A stretch of 64,000 nucleotides of DNA from Nakamurella sp. PAMC28650 (GCF_014303395.1 NZ_CP060298.1:1426001-1490000), one strand, 5' to 3'; shown: positions 25,627 to 34,645, counted from the first letter of the stretch. Made by a program: numbers and translations. Notes: a model not told the origin generated them from the letters alone.

Positions 25627-27804
25627 ATGAATACGCTCCAGTGGTTCACCGGCTTGATCAGTGCGGCGTTCATCGTCGTCGGCTTCGCGATGCTCGGTCA
25701 GGCGTCGCTGAAGATCTACCGCATCGTCAGGTTGGGCCAGCCCGATCCGACGCGCGGTGGTCCGGTCGTGGCCCGTTCGAAGACGCTGGTCAAGGAGTTC
25801 CTGGGACATACCCGGATGCTCAAGTGGGGCATCGTCGGGGTCGCGCACTGGTTCGTCATGGTCGGCTTCGGGGCGCTGGTGCTCACGCTGGTCGAGGCCG
25901 TCGGTGAGACCTTCTACCCGCGGTTCGAGATCCCCTGGCTGGGACATCAGGCCTGGTACGGGCTGTTCGTCGAGCTGATCGCGCTCACCACCGTGCTGGG
26001 CATCGGGACCTTGATCGTCATCCGGCAGCTCGCTCACCCGCGCCGGTCGAACCGTCGGTCACGCTTCGCCGGATCGAGCTTCCCGGCCGCGTACTTCGTC
26101 GAGGCGGTGATCCTGTCCATCGGGTTCTGCATCTTCCTGATCCGCGGGTTCAAGGCCGCGACCGGCAACCTGCCCTATCCGACGTGGGCCGCTCCCATCT
26201 CGCACGGGCTGGGCGACATCCTGCCGGCCTCGCTGGCGGCGGTCAGCGTCGTGGCGTTGATCAAGGTGATCATCTCGATGGCATGGGCCATCGTCATCGC
26301 CCGCAACCTGACGATGGGCATTGCCTGGCACCGGTTCCTGGCGTTCTTCAACATCTACTTCAAGCGCGAGGACTCCGGACGGACCACCTTGGGCGCGTTG
26401 CGTCCGATGATGAGCAACGGTGCCCCGCTGGACTTCGAGAAGGCCGATCCCGAGAAGGACACCTTCGGCGCGGGCAAGATCGAGGACTTCACCTGGAAGG
26501 GCTGGTTGGACTTCTCCACCTGCACCGAGTGCGGTCGTTGCCAGTCCCAGTGCCCGGCCTGGAACACCGCGAAGCCACTGTCGCCGAAGATCGTCATGCT
26601 GGCGCTTCGCGATCATGCGTTCGCCAAGGCGCCGTACCTGGCCGCCGGTGGTGGCACCGACATGGGCGGCGTGGAAAAACTCGGCGAAGCCGAACTGGCC
26701 GCCTTCGCCCACGCCAATCCCTTGGCCATGCTCGAGGCCGGTCGTCCGCTGATCGGTGGGCCGGAGGTCAACGGCATCATCGACCCAGAGGTGCTGTGGG
26801 ACTGCACGACCTGCGGCGCGTGCGTCGAGCAGTGCCCGGTGGACATCGAGCACGTCGACCACATCGTGGACATGCGGCGCTACCAGGTGATGATCGAGTC
26901 GGAATTCCCCTCCGAACTGGGCGGCCTGTTCCGGAATCTGGAGAACAAGGGCAACCCCTGGGGTCAGAACCAGAAGGACCGGATGGACTGGGCCAAGGGG
27001 CTGGATTTCGACGTCCCGGTGATCACCGACGTCATGAGCGACGACCACGAGTACCTGTTCTGGGTCGGCTGCGCCGGTGCGTTCGAGGACAAGGCGAAGA
27101 AGACGACGCGGGCGATCGCGGAACTCCTGCACATCGCGGGGGTGGGCTTCGCGGTGCTGGGGACCGGCGAGACCTGCACGGGCGACCCGGCCCGGCGCGC
27201 GGGGAACGAGTTCCTGTTCCAGATGCTCGCGCAGCAGAACGTCGACACCATCAATGCAGCGTTCGGCAGTCGGGCGCAGAAGAAGATCGTCGTCTCGTGC
27301 GCGCACTGCTTCAACACGCTGCTTAACGAGTACCCGCAGCTGGGCGGGCAGTACGAGGTGGTGCACCACACGCAGTTGCTGAACAAGTTGGTGCGCGACA
27401 AGCGGTTGGTGCGGAAGGTGGAGGTCGAGGCGACCAACGTCACCTACCACGACCCGTGCTACCTGGGTCGGCACAACAAGGTCTACTCCCCGCCCCGGGA
27501 GCTGATCGGTGCCGCCGGAGCCAACCTGACGGAGATGCCACGGAACTCGGCCCGCTCGATGTGCTGCGGCGCCGGCGGTGCGCGGATGTGGATGGAGGAG
27601 AAGATCGGGAAGCGGATCAACCTCGAGCGCGTCGACGAGGCGCTGGACACCAAGGCGCAGAAGATCGTCACCGGCTGCCCGTTCTGCCGCATCATGCTGA
27701 CCGACGGGCTGACCGCCCGGCAGGGTCAGGAGGAGCCGGCCGGGGAGAACGTCGAGGTCGTCGACGTCGCGATGATGCTGCTCGCCGGGGTCAAGGGGAG
27801 CTGA
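25627..27804 (+). CDS. etfD: EtfD-type membrane Fe-S oxidoreductase (ETF electron acceptor)
   Basis: 725 residues, ATG with AAGGA eight bases upstream. Residues ~1-260 hold about five to six membrane helices of the respiratory nitrate reductase gamma type. Two 4Fe-4S motifs follow: CTECGRCQSQCPAW (~299) and CTTCGACVEQCPVD (~393). Two CCG-type modules come next, with SCAHCFNTL, HDPCYLGRHN and MCCGAGGARMWM (~645). This is the architecture of Rv0338c/EtfD, shown in M. tuberculosis to be needed for fatty acid beta-oxidation by taking electrons from EtfAB to the respiratory chain. An operator-like site shared with the fadE5-type gene lies upstream. Confidence 0.9.
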   Translation: MNTLQWFTGLISAAFIVVGFAMLGQASLKIYRIVRLGQPDPTRGGPVVARSKTLVKEFLGHTRMLKWGIVGVAHWFVMVGFGALVLTLVEAVGETFYPRFEIPWLGHQAWYGLFVELIALTTVLGIGTLIVIRQLAHPRRSNRRSRFAGSSFPAAYFVEAVILSIGFCIFLIRGFKAATGNLPYPTWAAPISHGLGDILPASLAAVSVVALIKVIISMAWAIVIARNLTMGIAWHRFLAFFNIYFKREDSGRTTLGALRPMMSNGAPLDFEKADPEKDTFGAGKIEDFTWKGWLDFSTCTECGRCQSQCPAWNTAKPLSPKIVMLALRDHAFAKAPYLAAGGGTDMGGVEKLGEAELAAFAHANPLAMLEAGRPLIGGPEVNGIIDPEVLWDCTTCGACVEQCPVDIEHVDHIVDMRRYQVMIESEFPSELGGLFRNLENKGNPWGQNQKDRMDWAKGLDFDVPVITDVMSDDHEYLFWVGCAGAFEDKAKKTTRAIAELLHIAGVGFAVLGTGETCTGDPARRAGNEFLFQMLAQQNVDTINAAFGSRAQKKIVVSCAHCFNTLLNEYPQLGGQYEVVHHTQLLNKLVRDKRLVRKVEVEATNVTYHDPCYLGRHNKVYSPPRELIGAAGANLTEMPRNSARSMCCGAGGARMWMEEKIGKRINLERVDEALDTKAQKIVTGCPFCRIMLTDGLTARQGQEEPAGENVEVVDVAMMLLAGVKGS

Positions 27805-27910
27805 TCCGTTCCCTCGCCCGTCACCCGTCACCCGTCGCCCTCACCCCCCGCCCTCATCGACCGGATGGCTATCGTCAATTTCTGTCCGAAATGCCCGCTT
27901 CAACCATCCG

Positions 27911-27970
27911 CTCGACGCGCGGGCCCATGACTCGACGTGCGGGCCCATGACTCGACGCGTGGGTCCATGA
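27911..27970. repeat. 20-bp tandem array, three units
   Basis: Unit CTCGACGCGCGGGCCCATGA with one or two substitutions per copy (27911-27930, 27931-27950, 27951-27970), between convergent etfD and the GH15 gene. A further CCGTCAC-type heptamer repeat lies at about 27816-27835, closer to the etfD stop. Confidence 0.9.
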
Positions 27971-28000
27971 GCAGCCCGGCCCACCAGGAGCGGAAAGTCG

Positions 28001-30034
28001 TCACCCCTGCCGGTTGGCCGGGTTGAAGCCGGAGGCGTGGGAATTCTCCTCGGCCCGGATGACGTGGGTGACGGCGTTGATCAGGGCAAGGTGGGTGAAG
28101 GCCTGGGGAAAGTTGCCGAGGTGCCGGCCGGTGATCGGGTCGAGTTCCTCCGCGTACAGCCCGAGACTCGAGGCATGCGAGAGCAATCGCTCGCACAGCG
28201 CGTGGGCCCGTTCCACCTCCCCGATCTCGACGAGCGCCGACACCAGCCAGAACGAGCAGATCGTGAACGTGCCCTCCTCGCCGGCCAGCCCGTCATCGGT
28301 CTCGTGGACCCGGTAGCGCAGCACCAGACCCTCGTGCGTCAGCTCGTCGGCAATGGCCAGTACGGTGGCGCGGATCCGCGGGTCGTCCGGTGGCAGGAAC
28401 CGCACCAACGGTGCCATCAGCAGCGATGCGTCCAGTGCGTCGTCCCCGTAGCGCTGGACGAGCACGCCGCGCTCGTCGACGCCGTTGGTCAGGATGTCCT
28501 CGTGGATCTCGTCGGCGATCGCCTGCCACTTGTCGGCGGTCGCGTTCGAGTCGTGCAACCGGGCCAGCCGTACCCCGCGGTCCAGCGCCACCCAGCACAT
28601 GATCTTGGAGGACGTGAAGTGCTGCGGTTCGCCGCGCACCTCCCACATGCCGCGGTCCGGGGCACGCCAGTGCGCACTGGCCTGCTCGACCTGGCCCACC
28701 ACGATCGGCCACAGTTCTTCCGGCATCTGCTCCCGTGAGCGGGTGTGCAGGTAGATGGAGTCCAGCAGCGCGCCCCAGACGTCGTGCTGCTGCTGTCCGT
28801 AGGCGCCGTTGCCGATCCGGACCGGGCGGGCGTCGTCGTAGCCGGAAAGGTGGTCCAGGGTGGACTCCTCCAGGTGCCTCTCACCGCCCACGCCGTACAT
28901 GATCTGCAGGTCACCGGGGTTGTCGCGGGTGACGTCGTGGATGAAGAAGAAGAAGTCGTTCGCCTCGCGGTCGAAGCCCAGCGTGTACAGGCCCCACAGG
29001 GCGAAGGTGGAATCCCGGATCCAGGTGTACCGGTAGTCCCAGTTGCGCTCGCCCTGGGGAGTTTCCGGCAGGGACGTGGTGGCCGCCGCCAGCAGCGCCC
29101 CGGTCGGCGCATAGGACAGACCCTTCAGTGCCAGCGCCGACGACTGCAGGAAGACCCGCCACGGGTGGTCCGGGAACGAACCCTGGGTCAGCCACTCCCG
29201 CCAGAACTCGCCGGTCTCGTCGATCTTTCGGTGGGCGTGGGCGGTGTTCTCCGGTGGCGGGAGCTCGGAGAAGGTCAGCGCGACGAAGTGCGAATCGCCG
29301 ACGGACATCTTCGTCCTGGCCATCGCGGCCCGTCCTTCGACGCCGATCCGCAGCGAGCTGGTCAGCGTCAGGCTGGGCTGCCCGTCGGCCTTGGCGATCA
29401 CCTGGCAGTAGTCCGAATTGGGGTAGACCCAGGTGGCCCCGACCCTCGCGTAGTCGAACACCGGCTCGCAGTTCATCGAGAGGTCGACGGTCCCGTAGAT
29501 GCAACGGATGGTCCGCAGCAGGCAGTGCTCTGCGTCGTTGTCCGTAGGCGATCGGCGGTGCGTCTTGGACCGCTCGTCGACGTTGTGCCACGGCCCCATG
29601 GTCAGCGCATCCCGGACGACCAGCCATCCGGTGGGCGTCTGCCAGGTGGTTTCCAGGACCAGCGTGCCGGGGAGATAGCGGCGCGCGGCCGGTACCTGGA
29701 CGCCGAACGGACCCACCCGGAACGATCCGCCGGATCGGTCCAGCAGTGCGGTGAACACGCTGGGTGAGTCCGGGCGGGGCAGGCAGAACCATTCCACGGC
29801 ACCTGACGGGGCGATCAGGCAGTTGGTCTCGCAGTCGGAGAGGAAGGCGTAGTCGGCGATGTTGGGGAAGTTGCTCGTCGCGAAGTGCTGCAGCATGATC
29901 GTGTCGTCGGCGATCCCGGTGGAGGCCGTGGAGCTGAAGGTGCCCTGTCCGGGATCGGCCGGGTAGGCCGGATGCGCTGGTTCGTACAGCCCGTTGGTCG
30001 TCAGGGGCTGGGCGTCCGTATTGATGTCGTTCAC
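28001..30034 (-). CDS. Glycoside hydrolase family 15 protein (trehalase/glucoamylase type)
   Basis: 677 residues from GTG 30034; a TTG at 30085 in frame would add 17 residues. An N-terminal beta domain begins with IADYAFLSDCETNCLIAPSG and the (alpha/alpha)6 barrel follows. The substrate-binding block is NWDYRYTWIRDS. A likely general-acid Glu is in GMWEVRGE, and the second Glu is in YAEELDPITG. Actinobacterial members of this subgroup include the GH15 trehalases (Rv2402 type), so trehalose hydrolysis is the best guess, with glucoamylase activity as the alternative. No signal peptide, so cytoplasmic. Divergent from the DUF1697 gene. Confidence 0.87.
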   Translation of the reverse strand: MNDINTDAQPLTTNGLYEPAHPAYPADPGQGTFSSTASTGIADDTIMLQHFATSNFPNIADYAFLSDCETNCLIAPSGAVEWFCLPRPDSPSVFTALLDRSGGSFRVGPFGVQVPAARRYLPGTLVLETTWQTPTGWLVVRDALTMGPWHNVDERSKTHRRSPTDNDAEHCLLRTIRCIYGTVDLSMNCEPVFDYARVGATWVYPNSDYCQVIAKADGQPSLTLTSSLRIGVEGRAAMARTKMSVGDSHFVALTFSELPPPENTAHAHRKIDETGEFWREWLTQGSFPDHPWRVFLQSSALALKGLSYAPTGALLAAATTSLPETPQGERNWDYRYTWIRDSTFALWGLYTLGFDREANDFFFFIHDVTRDNPGDLQIMYGVGGERHLEESTLDHLSGYDDARPVRIGNGAYGQQQHDVWGALLDSIYLHTRSREQMPEELWPIVVGQVEQASAHWRAPDRGMWEVRGEPQHFTSSKIMCWVALDRGVRLARLHDSNATADKWQAIADEIHEDILTNGVDERGVLVQRYGDDALDASLLMAPLVRFLPPDDPRIRATVLAIADELTHEGLVLRYRVHETDDGLAGEEGTFTICSFWLVSALVEIGEVERAHALCERLLSHASSLGLYAEELDPITGRHLGNFPQAFTHLALINAVTHVIRAEENSHASGFNPANRQG

Positions 30035-30134
30035 CCGAACATTGTGGCGGCTGCGAGCGCCTGGAGATCCACTTCCGTTCGACAAATCTCATCACCGGTG
30101 GTGCGACACGGTGCGGCAGGGTGAAAGGGACCTC

Positions 30135-30695
30135 ATGACGGTGGTCAGATGCGTGGCCCTGCTCAAAGGCGTCAACGTCGGCCGGGCCAAGCGGGTCGCG
30201 ATGGCCGACCTGCGGGCGCTGCTCGGCGATCTCGGCTACCGGGACGTCGTCACCCATCTGCAGAGCGGCAATGCGGTCTTCACCACCACCCGGCCGGTCG
30301 GCGCGGTGATCAGCGCGATCGAGCAGGGCCTGTCCGCCGAGTTGGGGGTCGACGCGCGGGTGGTCGTGCGGACCCACCGGCAGCTGGTCGAGGCGATCGC
30401 GGCCGATCCGTTCGCAGAGATCGCGACGGATGAGTCCCGACACCTGGTGGGCTTCTTCTCCGCGACACCCGAAGCGAGCCGGCTGACCGCCTTCGAGGAG
30501 TTCGTCGCGGCCAGGAACCCTGATCCGGAAGTAGTGGGGCTGCACCGGATCTCCGACGATCACTGCTACCTGTGGTGCCCGCAGGGTGTGCACGGATCGC
30601 TCTTCGGCGCCGTCGACTGGGATCGGAAGCTGGGCGTCACGGTGACCATGCGGAACTTCGCCACGGCGCGCAAGCTCGTCGAGCTCAGCGGCTGA
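30135..30695 (+). CDS. DUF1697 family protein
   Basis: 186 residues from ATG 30135 with AAAGGGA upstream. The family signature ALLKGVNVG opens the protein, followed by LGYRDVVTHLQSGNAVF. The C-terminal KLGVTVTMRNFATARKL is the other conserved block. DUF1697 has no established function. The 3' end overlaps the convergent MFS gene by 11 bases (30685-30695). Confidence 0.88.
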   Translation: MTVVRCVALLKGVNVGRAKRVAMADLRALLGDLGYRDVVTHLQSGNAVFTTTRPVGAVISAIEQGLSAELGVDARVVVRTHRQLVEAIAADPFAEIATDESRHLVGFFSATPEASRLTAFEEFVAARNPDPEVVGLHRISDDHCYLWCPQGVHGSLFGAVDWDRKLGVTVTMRNFATARKLVELSG

Positions 30696-31989
30696 CCGCC
30701 AGGATCCGGTCGCCGGCGGCCGGCTGTCGGATCCATCCGGCGAGCACCACGATGCAGACGGCCGCGCCGACGAGGATCATCAGCGCGAACCGCAGACCCA
30801 CCAGGCCGGCGATCACCCCGATCAGCGGAGGGCCGAGCAGCATCGCCGGCCACTGGCCGAAGGCGACCACCGAAACGCCTCGACCGGTCGGGATCCCGGG
30901 CTGATTGCCGGCCAGGCTCATCACGCCGGGCACGATGCAACCGGACCCCAGTCCGAGGACGGCGAACCCGACGAAGGCTGCGACCGGGGTGCCGACCAGC
31001 AGCGCCACTGCGAAGCCGATCGCGACGAAGGCCTCCGACAGCCGGATGAACCGCCGCTGTCCGAGCCGGTTGACCAGGCGGTCACCGGTGCTCCGCGAGA
31101 TCGTCATCGCAATCGTGAAGCAGGTGTAGGTGACGGCTCCGGCGGCAGCGCCGGCCCCCAGCGCGCCGGCCGTGTACTGGGCGCTCCACTGCGACGCCGC
31201 ACCCTCGTTGATCGAGGACAGCAGTGCCACGGCGGCCAGCAGCAGTAGCTGCGGGGTGATCCGCCGGGCGCGGGCCGATAGCTCCGGTGGGTTGACCGTC
31301 CTCGCCGTCCCCGTCGGTGGGAGCGGGGCCGGCGAGAGCGGGTCCGGGGCGACCGCGGCGTGTGGCGTCGGCGGGGCGAACGGCGCGAGCGGGGCGAGCG
31401 GGGCGGTGTCGCGGGGCAGGCCGCGCCGGGTCAGCAACAGGACCACGGCCAGCACTGCACCGGAACAGGCCAGTTGCAGCGACGGGCTGACGTCCGCCCT
31501 GGCCGCGAACGTGCCGATGACGCCGCCCGCCAGTTGCCCGAGGCTGAAACAGGCGTGGAAGCTGGACATGATCCGGCGGCCGTAGCGGCGTTCCACCTCG
31601 ACCGCCTGGGCGTTCATCGGCGTGGCCAGCAGCCCGGTGGCGATGCCCTGGGTGAACAGCCCCGCCACCAGCGCGGGGGTGCTGTGCGAGCCGGCCAGCA
31701 GTGGTGCGTTGATCAGCAGCAACGGGCCACCGACCAGGGCGAGCCGGCGTGGGCCGGTCCGGACGATGAGGGTCGTCACCAGCGTCAGCGAGATGAGGCT
31801 CCCGGCCGTCGACCCGAGATTGGCCAGGCCCCACTGGGCATCCGTGACCGTCAACTGGTGGCGGACGCCCGGGATCCGGGCGGCCCAGCTCCCGGTCGTC
31901 AGGCCCATCAGCACGAACAGCACGATGACCGACGACCTGGCGCGGCGCAACGTCGAATCAGGGCGCGGAGCAGGCACGGCGTCCATCAT
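30685..31989 (-). CDS. MFS transporter
   Basis: 434 residues with about twelve hydrophobic helices and the N-terminal family feature TTGSWAARIPGVRHQL, typical of a sugar/unknown-cargo MFS branch (YbjJ-like). The loop between helices 6 and 7 is a long Pro/Ala-rich segment (about 200-250). No substrate can be deduced. ATG 31989 or 31986 both fit. A 40-bp perfect palindrome lies 32 bp upstream of the start. Confidence 0.85.
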   Translation of the reverse strand: MMDAVPAPRPDSTLRRARSSVIVLFVLMGLTTGSWAARIPGVRHQLTVTDAQWGLANLGSTAGSLISLTLVTTLIVRTGPRRLALVGGPLLLINAPLLAGSHSTPALVAGLFTQGIATGLLATPMNAQAVEVERRYGRRIMSSFHACFSLGQLAGGVIGTFAARADVSPSLQLACSGAVLAVVLLLTRRGLPRDTAPLAPLAPFAPPTPHAAVAPDPLSPAPLPPTGTARTVNPPELSARARRITPQLLLLAAVALLSSINEGAASQWSAQYTAGALGAGAAAGAVTYTCFTIAMTISRSTGDRLVNRLGQRRFIRLSEAFVAIGFAVALLVGTPVAAFVGFAVLGLGSGCIVPGVMSLAGNQPGIPTGRGVSVVAFGQWPAMLLGPPLIGVIAGLVGLRFALMILVGAAVCIVVLAGWIRQPAAGDRILAVSR

Positions 31990-32020
31990 CGTCGCTCGCC
32001 CCGTCGTCGTGGTTCCTGAT

Positions 32021-32060
32021 GTCCTGCACATCGCTGCCTATAGGCAGCGATGTGCAGGAC
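32021..32060. repeat. 40-bp perfect palindrome
   Basis: The left half GTCCTGCACATCGCTGCCTA (32021-32040) is followed by its exact reverse complement (32041-32060), with no mismatch and no loop. It lies between the MFS start and the 3' end of the DDN-type gene. A relative with the same outer arms and TATAGG centre is at 34549-34590. It could act as a terminator for the DDN-type gene, a cruciform, or a dispersed palindromic repeat. Confidence 0.95.
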
Positions 32061-32100
32061 GCAACGGCCGCAGGACGCAACGGCCGCAGTCGCAACGGCC
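32054..32100. repeat. 16-bp tandem array, three units, next to the stop of the DDN-type gene
   Basis: Unit GCAGGACGCAACGGCC at 32054-32069 and 32070-32085, then a 15-base variant at 32086-32100. The first unit overlaps the right arm of the 40-bp palindrome, and the last ends four bases from the complement of the TGA stop at 32105. Confidence 0.9.
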
Positions 32101-32104
32101 GTCG

Positions 32105-32551
32105 TCAGGCGGTGGTGACGAGGAAGACCGGGTAGCCGGAGGCGATGGCCAGCAGTTGCTCGTCCGAGGCATCGGGGCCGACACCCTGGAAGAAGGCGCC
32201 GATCTCGAACTTCCACCGCTTCAGGTAGGCGCGGAGGATGGCCGGCTTCTGCTCGTCGGCGAGCTCGACCGGGATGAACTTCTCGATACGGCGGCCGAGG
32301 CGGAGTTCGCCCTCGCCGGCGACCCGGATGTTGCGCACCCACTGGGTGATGCCGCGCGGGGCGACCAGGTAGCGGCGGCCTTCGAAGGTCAGCAGGTTGA
32401 CCGGCGTCTGGCGCAGTTCGCCGCTGGAGCGTCCGCGGACGTAGAGCTGGCGACTTCCCCAGACGGTGACGCCGAGGCGGGTCGCCAGGGCGACCATCGA
32501 GTTGAACACCCTCGTCCAGATGCCGGGCTCGATGTAGCGGGTGTCGGTCAT
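32105..32551 (-). CDS. Nitroreductase family deazaflavin-dependent oxidoreductase (DDN type)
   Basis: 148 residues. The split-barrel fold of F420H2-dependent reductases of the Ddn (Rv3547) family is seen in VNLLTFEGRRYLVAPRGITQWVRN and the preceding RQTPVNLL-type strand; YVRGRSSG leads into it. Uses reduced F420 to reduce quinones or nitro compounds in studied relatives; the substrate here is unknown. It is divergent from a TetR gene, whose product probably controls it. Stop codon is adjacent to a tandem array. Confidence 0.88.
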   Translation of the reverse strand: MTDTRYIEPGIWTRVFNSMVALATRLGVTVWGSRQLYVRGRSSGELRQTPVNLLTFEGRRYLVAPRGITQWVRNIRVAGEGELRLGRRIEKFIPVELADEQKPAILRAYLKRWKFEIGAFFQGVGPDASDEQLLAIASGYPVFLVTTA

Positions 32552-32596
32552 GTCGGTTCTCCCGGTCGGTGAGATGTTCCATTGGTCCTGACGAAT

Positions 32597-32682
32597 CGAG
32601 AGCGCCGCTCTCGTTATAGATCAGTGAACTCCGCAGTGCAGGCTCTGTCAAGAGCATTGATCTCTTTCTTGATCGATGCTCT
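32597..32682. promoter_or_regulatory. Palindromic operator candidates between DDN-type and TetR genes
   Basis: CGAGAGC-GCC-GCTCTCG (32597-32613) is a perfect 7-bp-arm palindrome. AGAGCATTGATC (32651-32662) and GATCGATGCTCT (32671-32682) form a second inverted repeat with 11 of 12 bases paired across eight bases. Both use the AGAGC half-site, the second lying 22 bp before the TetR ATG, as expected for autoregulation plus control of the divergent gene. Confidence 0.65.
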
Positions 32683-32703
32683 CGGCTAGGGCATCCTGAA
32701 GAC

Positions 32704-33423
32704 ATGAACGCAGGCGTGACGGCACGGGAATTGGCCAGGGCGAACCTGACGCAGGCCATCAGGGACGCGGCGAGAGGGCAGTTGGCGGTACAGGGTGCGG
32801 GTCATCTGTCGGTCCGCGCGGTGGCCCGGGAGATCGGCATGGTTTCCTCCGCCGTCTACCGCTACTTCCCGACCAGGGACGACCTGCTGACGGCCTTGAT
32901 CGTGGATGCCTACAACGCGCTGGGTGCGGCGGTCGAGAGGGCCGATGCCGGGGTCGAGCCGGATGACGTGCGCGGTCGGTGGCGGGCGATGTGTCACGCG
33001 GTCCGCGCCTGGGCGGTGGGGCATCCGCATGAGTACGGACTGATCTTCGGCTCGCCGGTGCCGGACTACCGCGCGCCCCAGGACACCGTCGGGCCGGCGG
33101 CCAGGGTGCCGATCGCCCTTTTCGCGGCAGTGCACCACGGCGTTTCCATCGGGGCCGTCCTGGTGGCGGACAGCTCGCGCGGGCCCGCCGTTCCCGCTGC
33201 GCTGTCCGCACAGATGGCCGTCGTCATCGCCGAAGTTGCACCCGGGGTGCCCGAGACGGTGGCCCTGCGCGCGGCGATCGCCTGGACGCAACTGTTCGGC
33301 ATGGTCACCTTCGAGCTCTTCGGCCAACTCGTCGGCACCATGGATCCGGCGGACGACTTCTTCGCCACCTCCGTCGATCTGATGGCGGAACTGGTAGGGA
33401 TCCGCCCGCATCCCACCCGGTAG
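32704..33423 (+). CDS. TetR/AcrR family transcriptional regulator
   Basis: 239 residues. The N-terminal HTH (about 20-65) contains HLSVRAVAREIGMVSSAVYRYFPTRDDL split across helices 2-3, the TetR signature. The ligand-binding part resembles the TetR_C/WHG type (RAWAVGHPHEYGLIFGSPVP). It is divergent from the DDN-type reductase across 152 bp with two palindromes, so it probably represses itself and that gene in response to a substrate of the reductase. It is not obviously tied to the TTACT...AGTAA sites elsewhere in the window. Confidence 0.9.
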   Translation: MNAGVTARELARANLTQAIRDAARGQLAVQGAGHLSVRAVAREIGMVSSAVYRYFPTRDDLLTALIVDAYNALGAAVERADAGVEPDDVRGRWRAMCHAVRAWAVGHPHEYGLIFGSPVPDYRAPQDTVGPAARVPIALFAAVHHGVSIGAVLVADSSRGPAVPAALSAQMAVVIAEVAPGVPETVALRAAIAWTQLFGMVTFELFGQLVGTMDPADDFFATSVDLMAELVGIRPHPTR

Positions 33424-33439
33424 CACCCCGGGGTCCGGA

Positions 33440-33620
33440 CGGCGGCTGGTCGTGAATCGGGTCGAAGACGCCTCCGGCCTCGAAGGTCACCATGCGCATT
33501 GGAAGTTGGCGCCCTCCTGCACCCTTGATCTCGGAGCACAGGTCGACGGTTGCAAGTAGCTGCACCGCAACATCTTTCGTCTCAGCTACCGGCTGCTTCT
33601 CGCTGATCTGGCTCTCGTCT
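33440..33620 (-). pseudogene. Cupin-domain protein remnant
   Basis: Minus strand reads VDLCSEIKGAGGRQL, then MRMVTFEAGGVFDPIHD, which matches the first half of small cupins (xGRELRMRMVTFEPGGxFGPIHDHxDRPG). After DPIHDQ the similarity breaks into unrelated residues, so the second metal/beta motif is gone. The surrounding 33424-33795 region has no intact gene and lower GC than its neighbours. Judged from motif memory; only a fragment. Confidence 0.45.
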
Positions 33621-33795
33621 GCAGTCGCCGCTGAGGTTCGACCTTCATGCCCCGCGGCGCAATGGGATGGCCCTTCGCGAGAGGGGTCATCCATTGGTCC
33701 CGGCAAGGGGATCGAGCGAAGGCTCGGTGGATTCCGGATATGGCTTCATCAGGTCGCGGTGATGGGCTGAGACCACTACGAGTGCGGGCGGTCCA

Positions 33796-34455
33796 TCACT
33801 TGGCCGTCGCCCCGAGCACCTGGAAGATCTGCCCCTGCTGGCAGTAGCTCATCAGGTCCTTCCTGATGATTCCGACGACCGTCAGGGTCGCACCTGGCTT
33901 CACCACGGCCGCGTTACCACCCGTCAGGTTGTACCGCAGCCCCGTGGCGGTGTCCTTCAGCAGCAGGCAGCCACGTTCGACCCCCTCCTCCACGGTGCCG
34001 TGCAACGTCAGTCTCTGGGTGGTCGGAAGGGTGACCGGCGCTGTGGGGGGCGACGTCGGAGCCGAGCCCGGACCGGTCGGGACCGGCGTCGGCGTCGCGG
34101 GGGTGCTCGACCCGATCGGCCGGCCGGTCGCACCCGGGGCCGACGTCGAGGCCGCCGACGTCGAGGCCGCGGACGTCGAGGCCGCGGACGTCGAGGCCGC
34201 CGATGTCGACGCCCCCGGCGCAGAACTGGCGGTCGGACCCGACGCCGGAGCCGAGGTCACCGGTGCAGGCCTCACCAGGACCGGACTGCTGATGGTCGGC
34301 ATGCCGGCGACCGTGGACAGCGGCGCCGAGACCGTGCCGGTGCCAGATGGGCCGGTCGACGTGGACCCGCCCGTAGAGGTTGTTCCCTGCCCGGCGCAGG
34401 CCGTGAGCACCGTCACCGCCAGCACCCCGATCGCAAGCTGTTCGATCCGCTTCAT
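33796..34455 (-). CDS. Lipoprotein with Ser/Thr/Ala repeat stalk and small C-terminal domain
   Basis: 219 residues from ATG 34455, with AAGGAG upstream. Signal peptide with lipobox AVTVLTAC. Residues ~20-145 are a low-complexity stalk including five STSAA units encoded by 15-bp tandem repeats (34142-34216). The C-terminal ~70 residues form a beta-rich domain with two Cys (RGCLLLKD and MSYCQQGQ) and the line LTLHGTVEEG, like small OB-type DUF5818 domains. Probably surface exposed; function unknown. Confidence 0.75.
   Translation of the reverse strand: MKRIEQLAIGVLAVTVLTACAGQGTTSTGGSTSTGPSGTGTVSAPLSTVAGMPTISSPVLVRPAPVTSAPASGPTASSAPGASTSAASTSAASTSAASTSAASTSAPGATGRPIGSSTPATPTPVPTGPGSAPTSPPTAPVTLPTTQRLTLHGTVEEGVERGCLLLKDTATGLRYNLTGGNAAVVKPGATLTVVGIIRKDLMSYCQQGQIFQVLGATAK
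34142..34216. repeat. In-frame 15-bp tandem repeats in the lipoprotein stalk
   Basis: Unit GACGTCGAGGCCGCC/G repeated five times (last copy diverged), encoding STSAA on the minus strand. Unit length is a multiple of three, so copy number can change the stalk length without frameshift. Confidence 0.92.
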
Positions 34456-34548
34456 CGCTCTCTCCTTGCCCTCCGGCCACTTCGAACCGACGTGGCCACA
34501 CTGCTCGGACGCGATCGCCCACCCCCAGGGTTGCACCCGCCCCCCGGA

Positions 34549-34590
34549 CGTCCTGCAGAGTGCTCGCTATAGGCCGCACTCTGCAGGACG
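34549..34590. repeat. 42-bp imperfect palindrome related to the 40-bp palindrome
   Basis: Arms CGTCCTGCAGAGTG (34549-34562) and CACTCTGCAGGACG (34577-34590) are exact complements around a 14-base centre holding CTATAGG. Outer GTCCTGCA/TGCAGGAC and the TATAGG centre are shared with 32021-32060. Sits between the lipoprotein start and the truncated monooxygenase, near the latter's broken 5' end. Confidence 0.9.
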
Positions 34591-34645
34591 CTGCGGCAGG
34601 TCGCGGGCGCGTCCAGGAGTCTCGGCGAAGGGTACGGATGTCAGG

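Noticed and set aside
26059-27831. Long open frame antisense to etfD
   Set aside because: Low-complexity Arg/Gly/Val product; the sense frame has all EtfD cysteine motifs.
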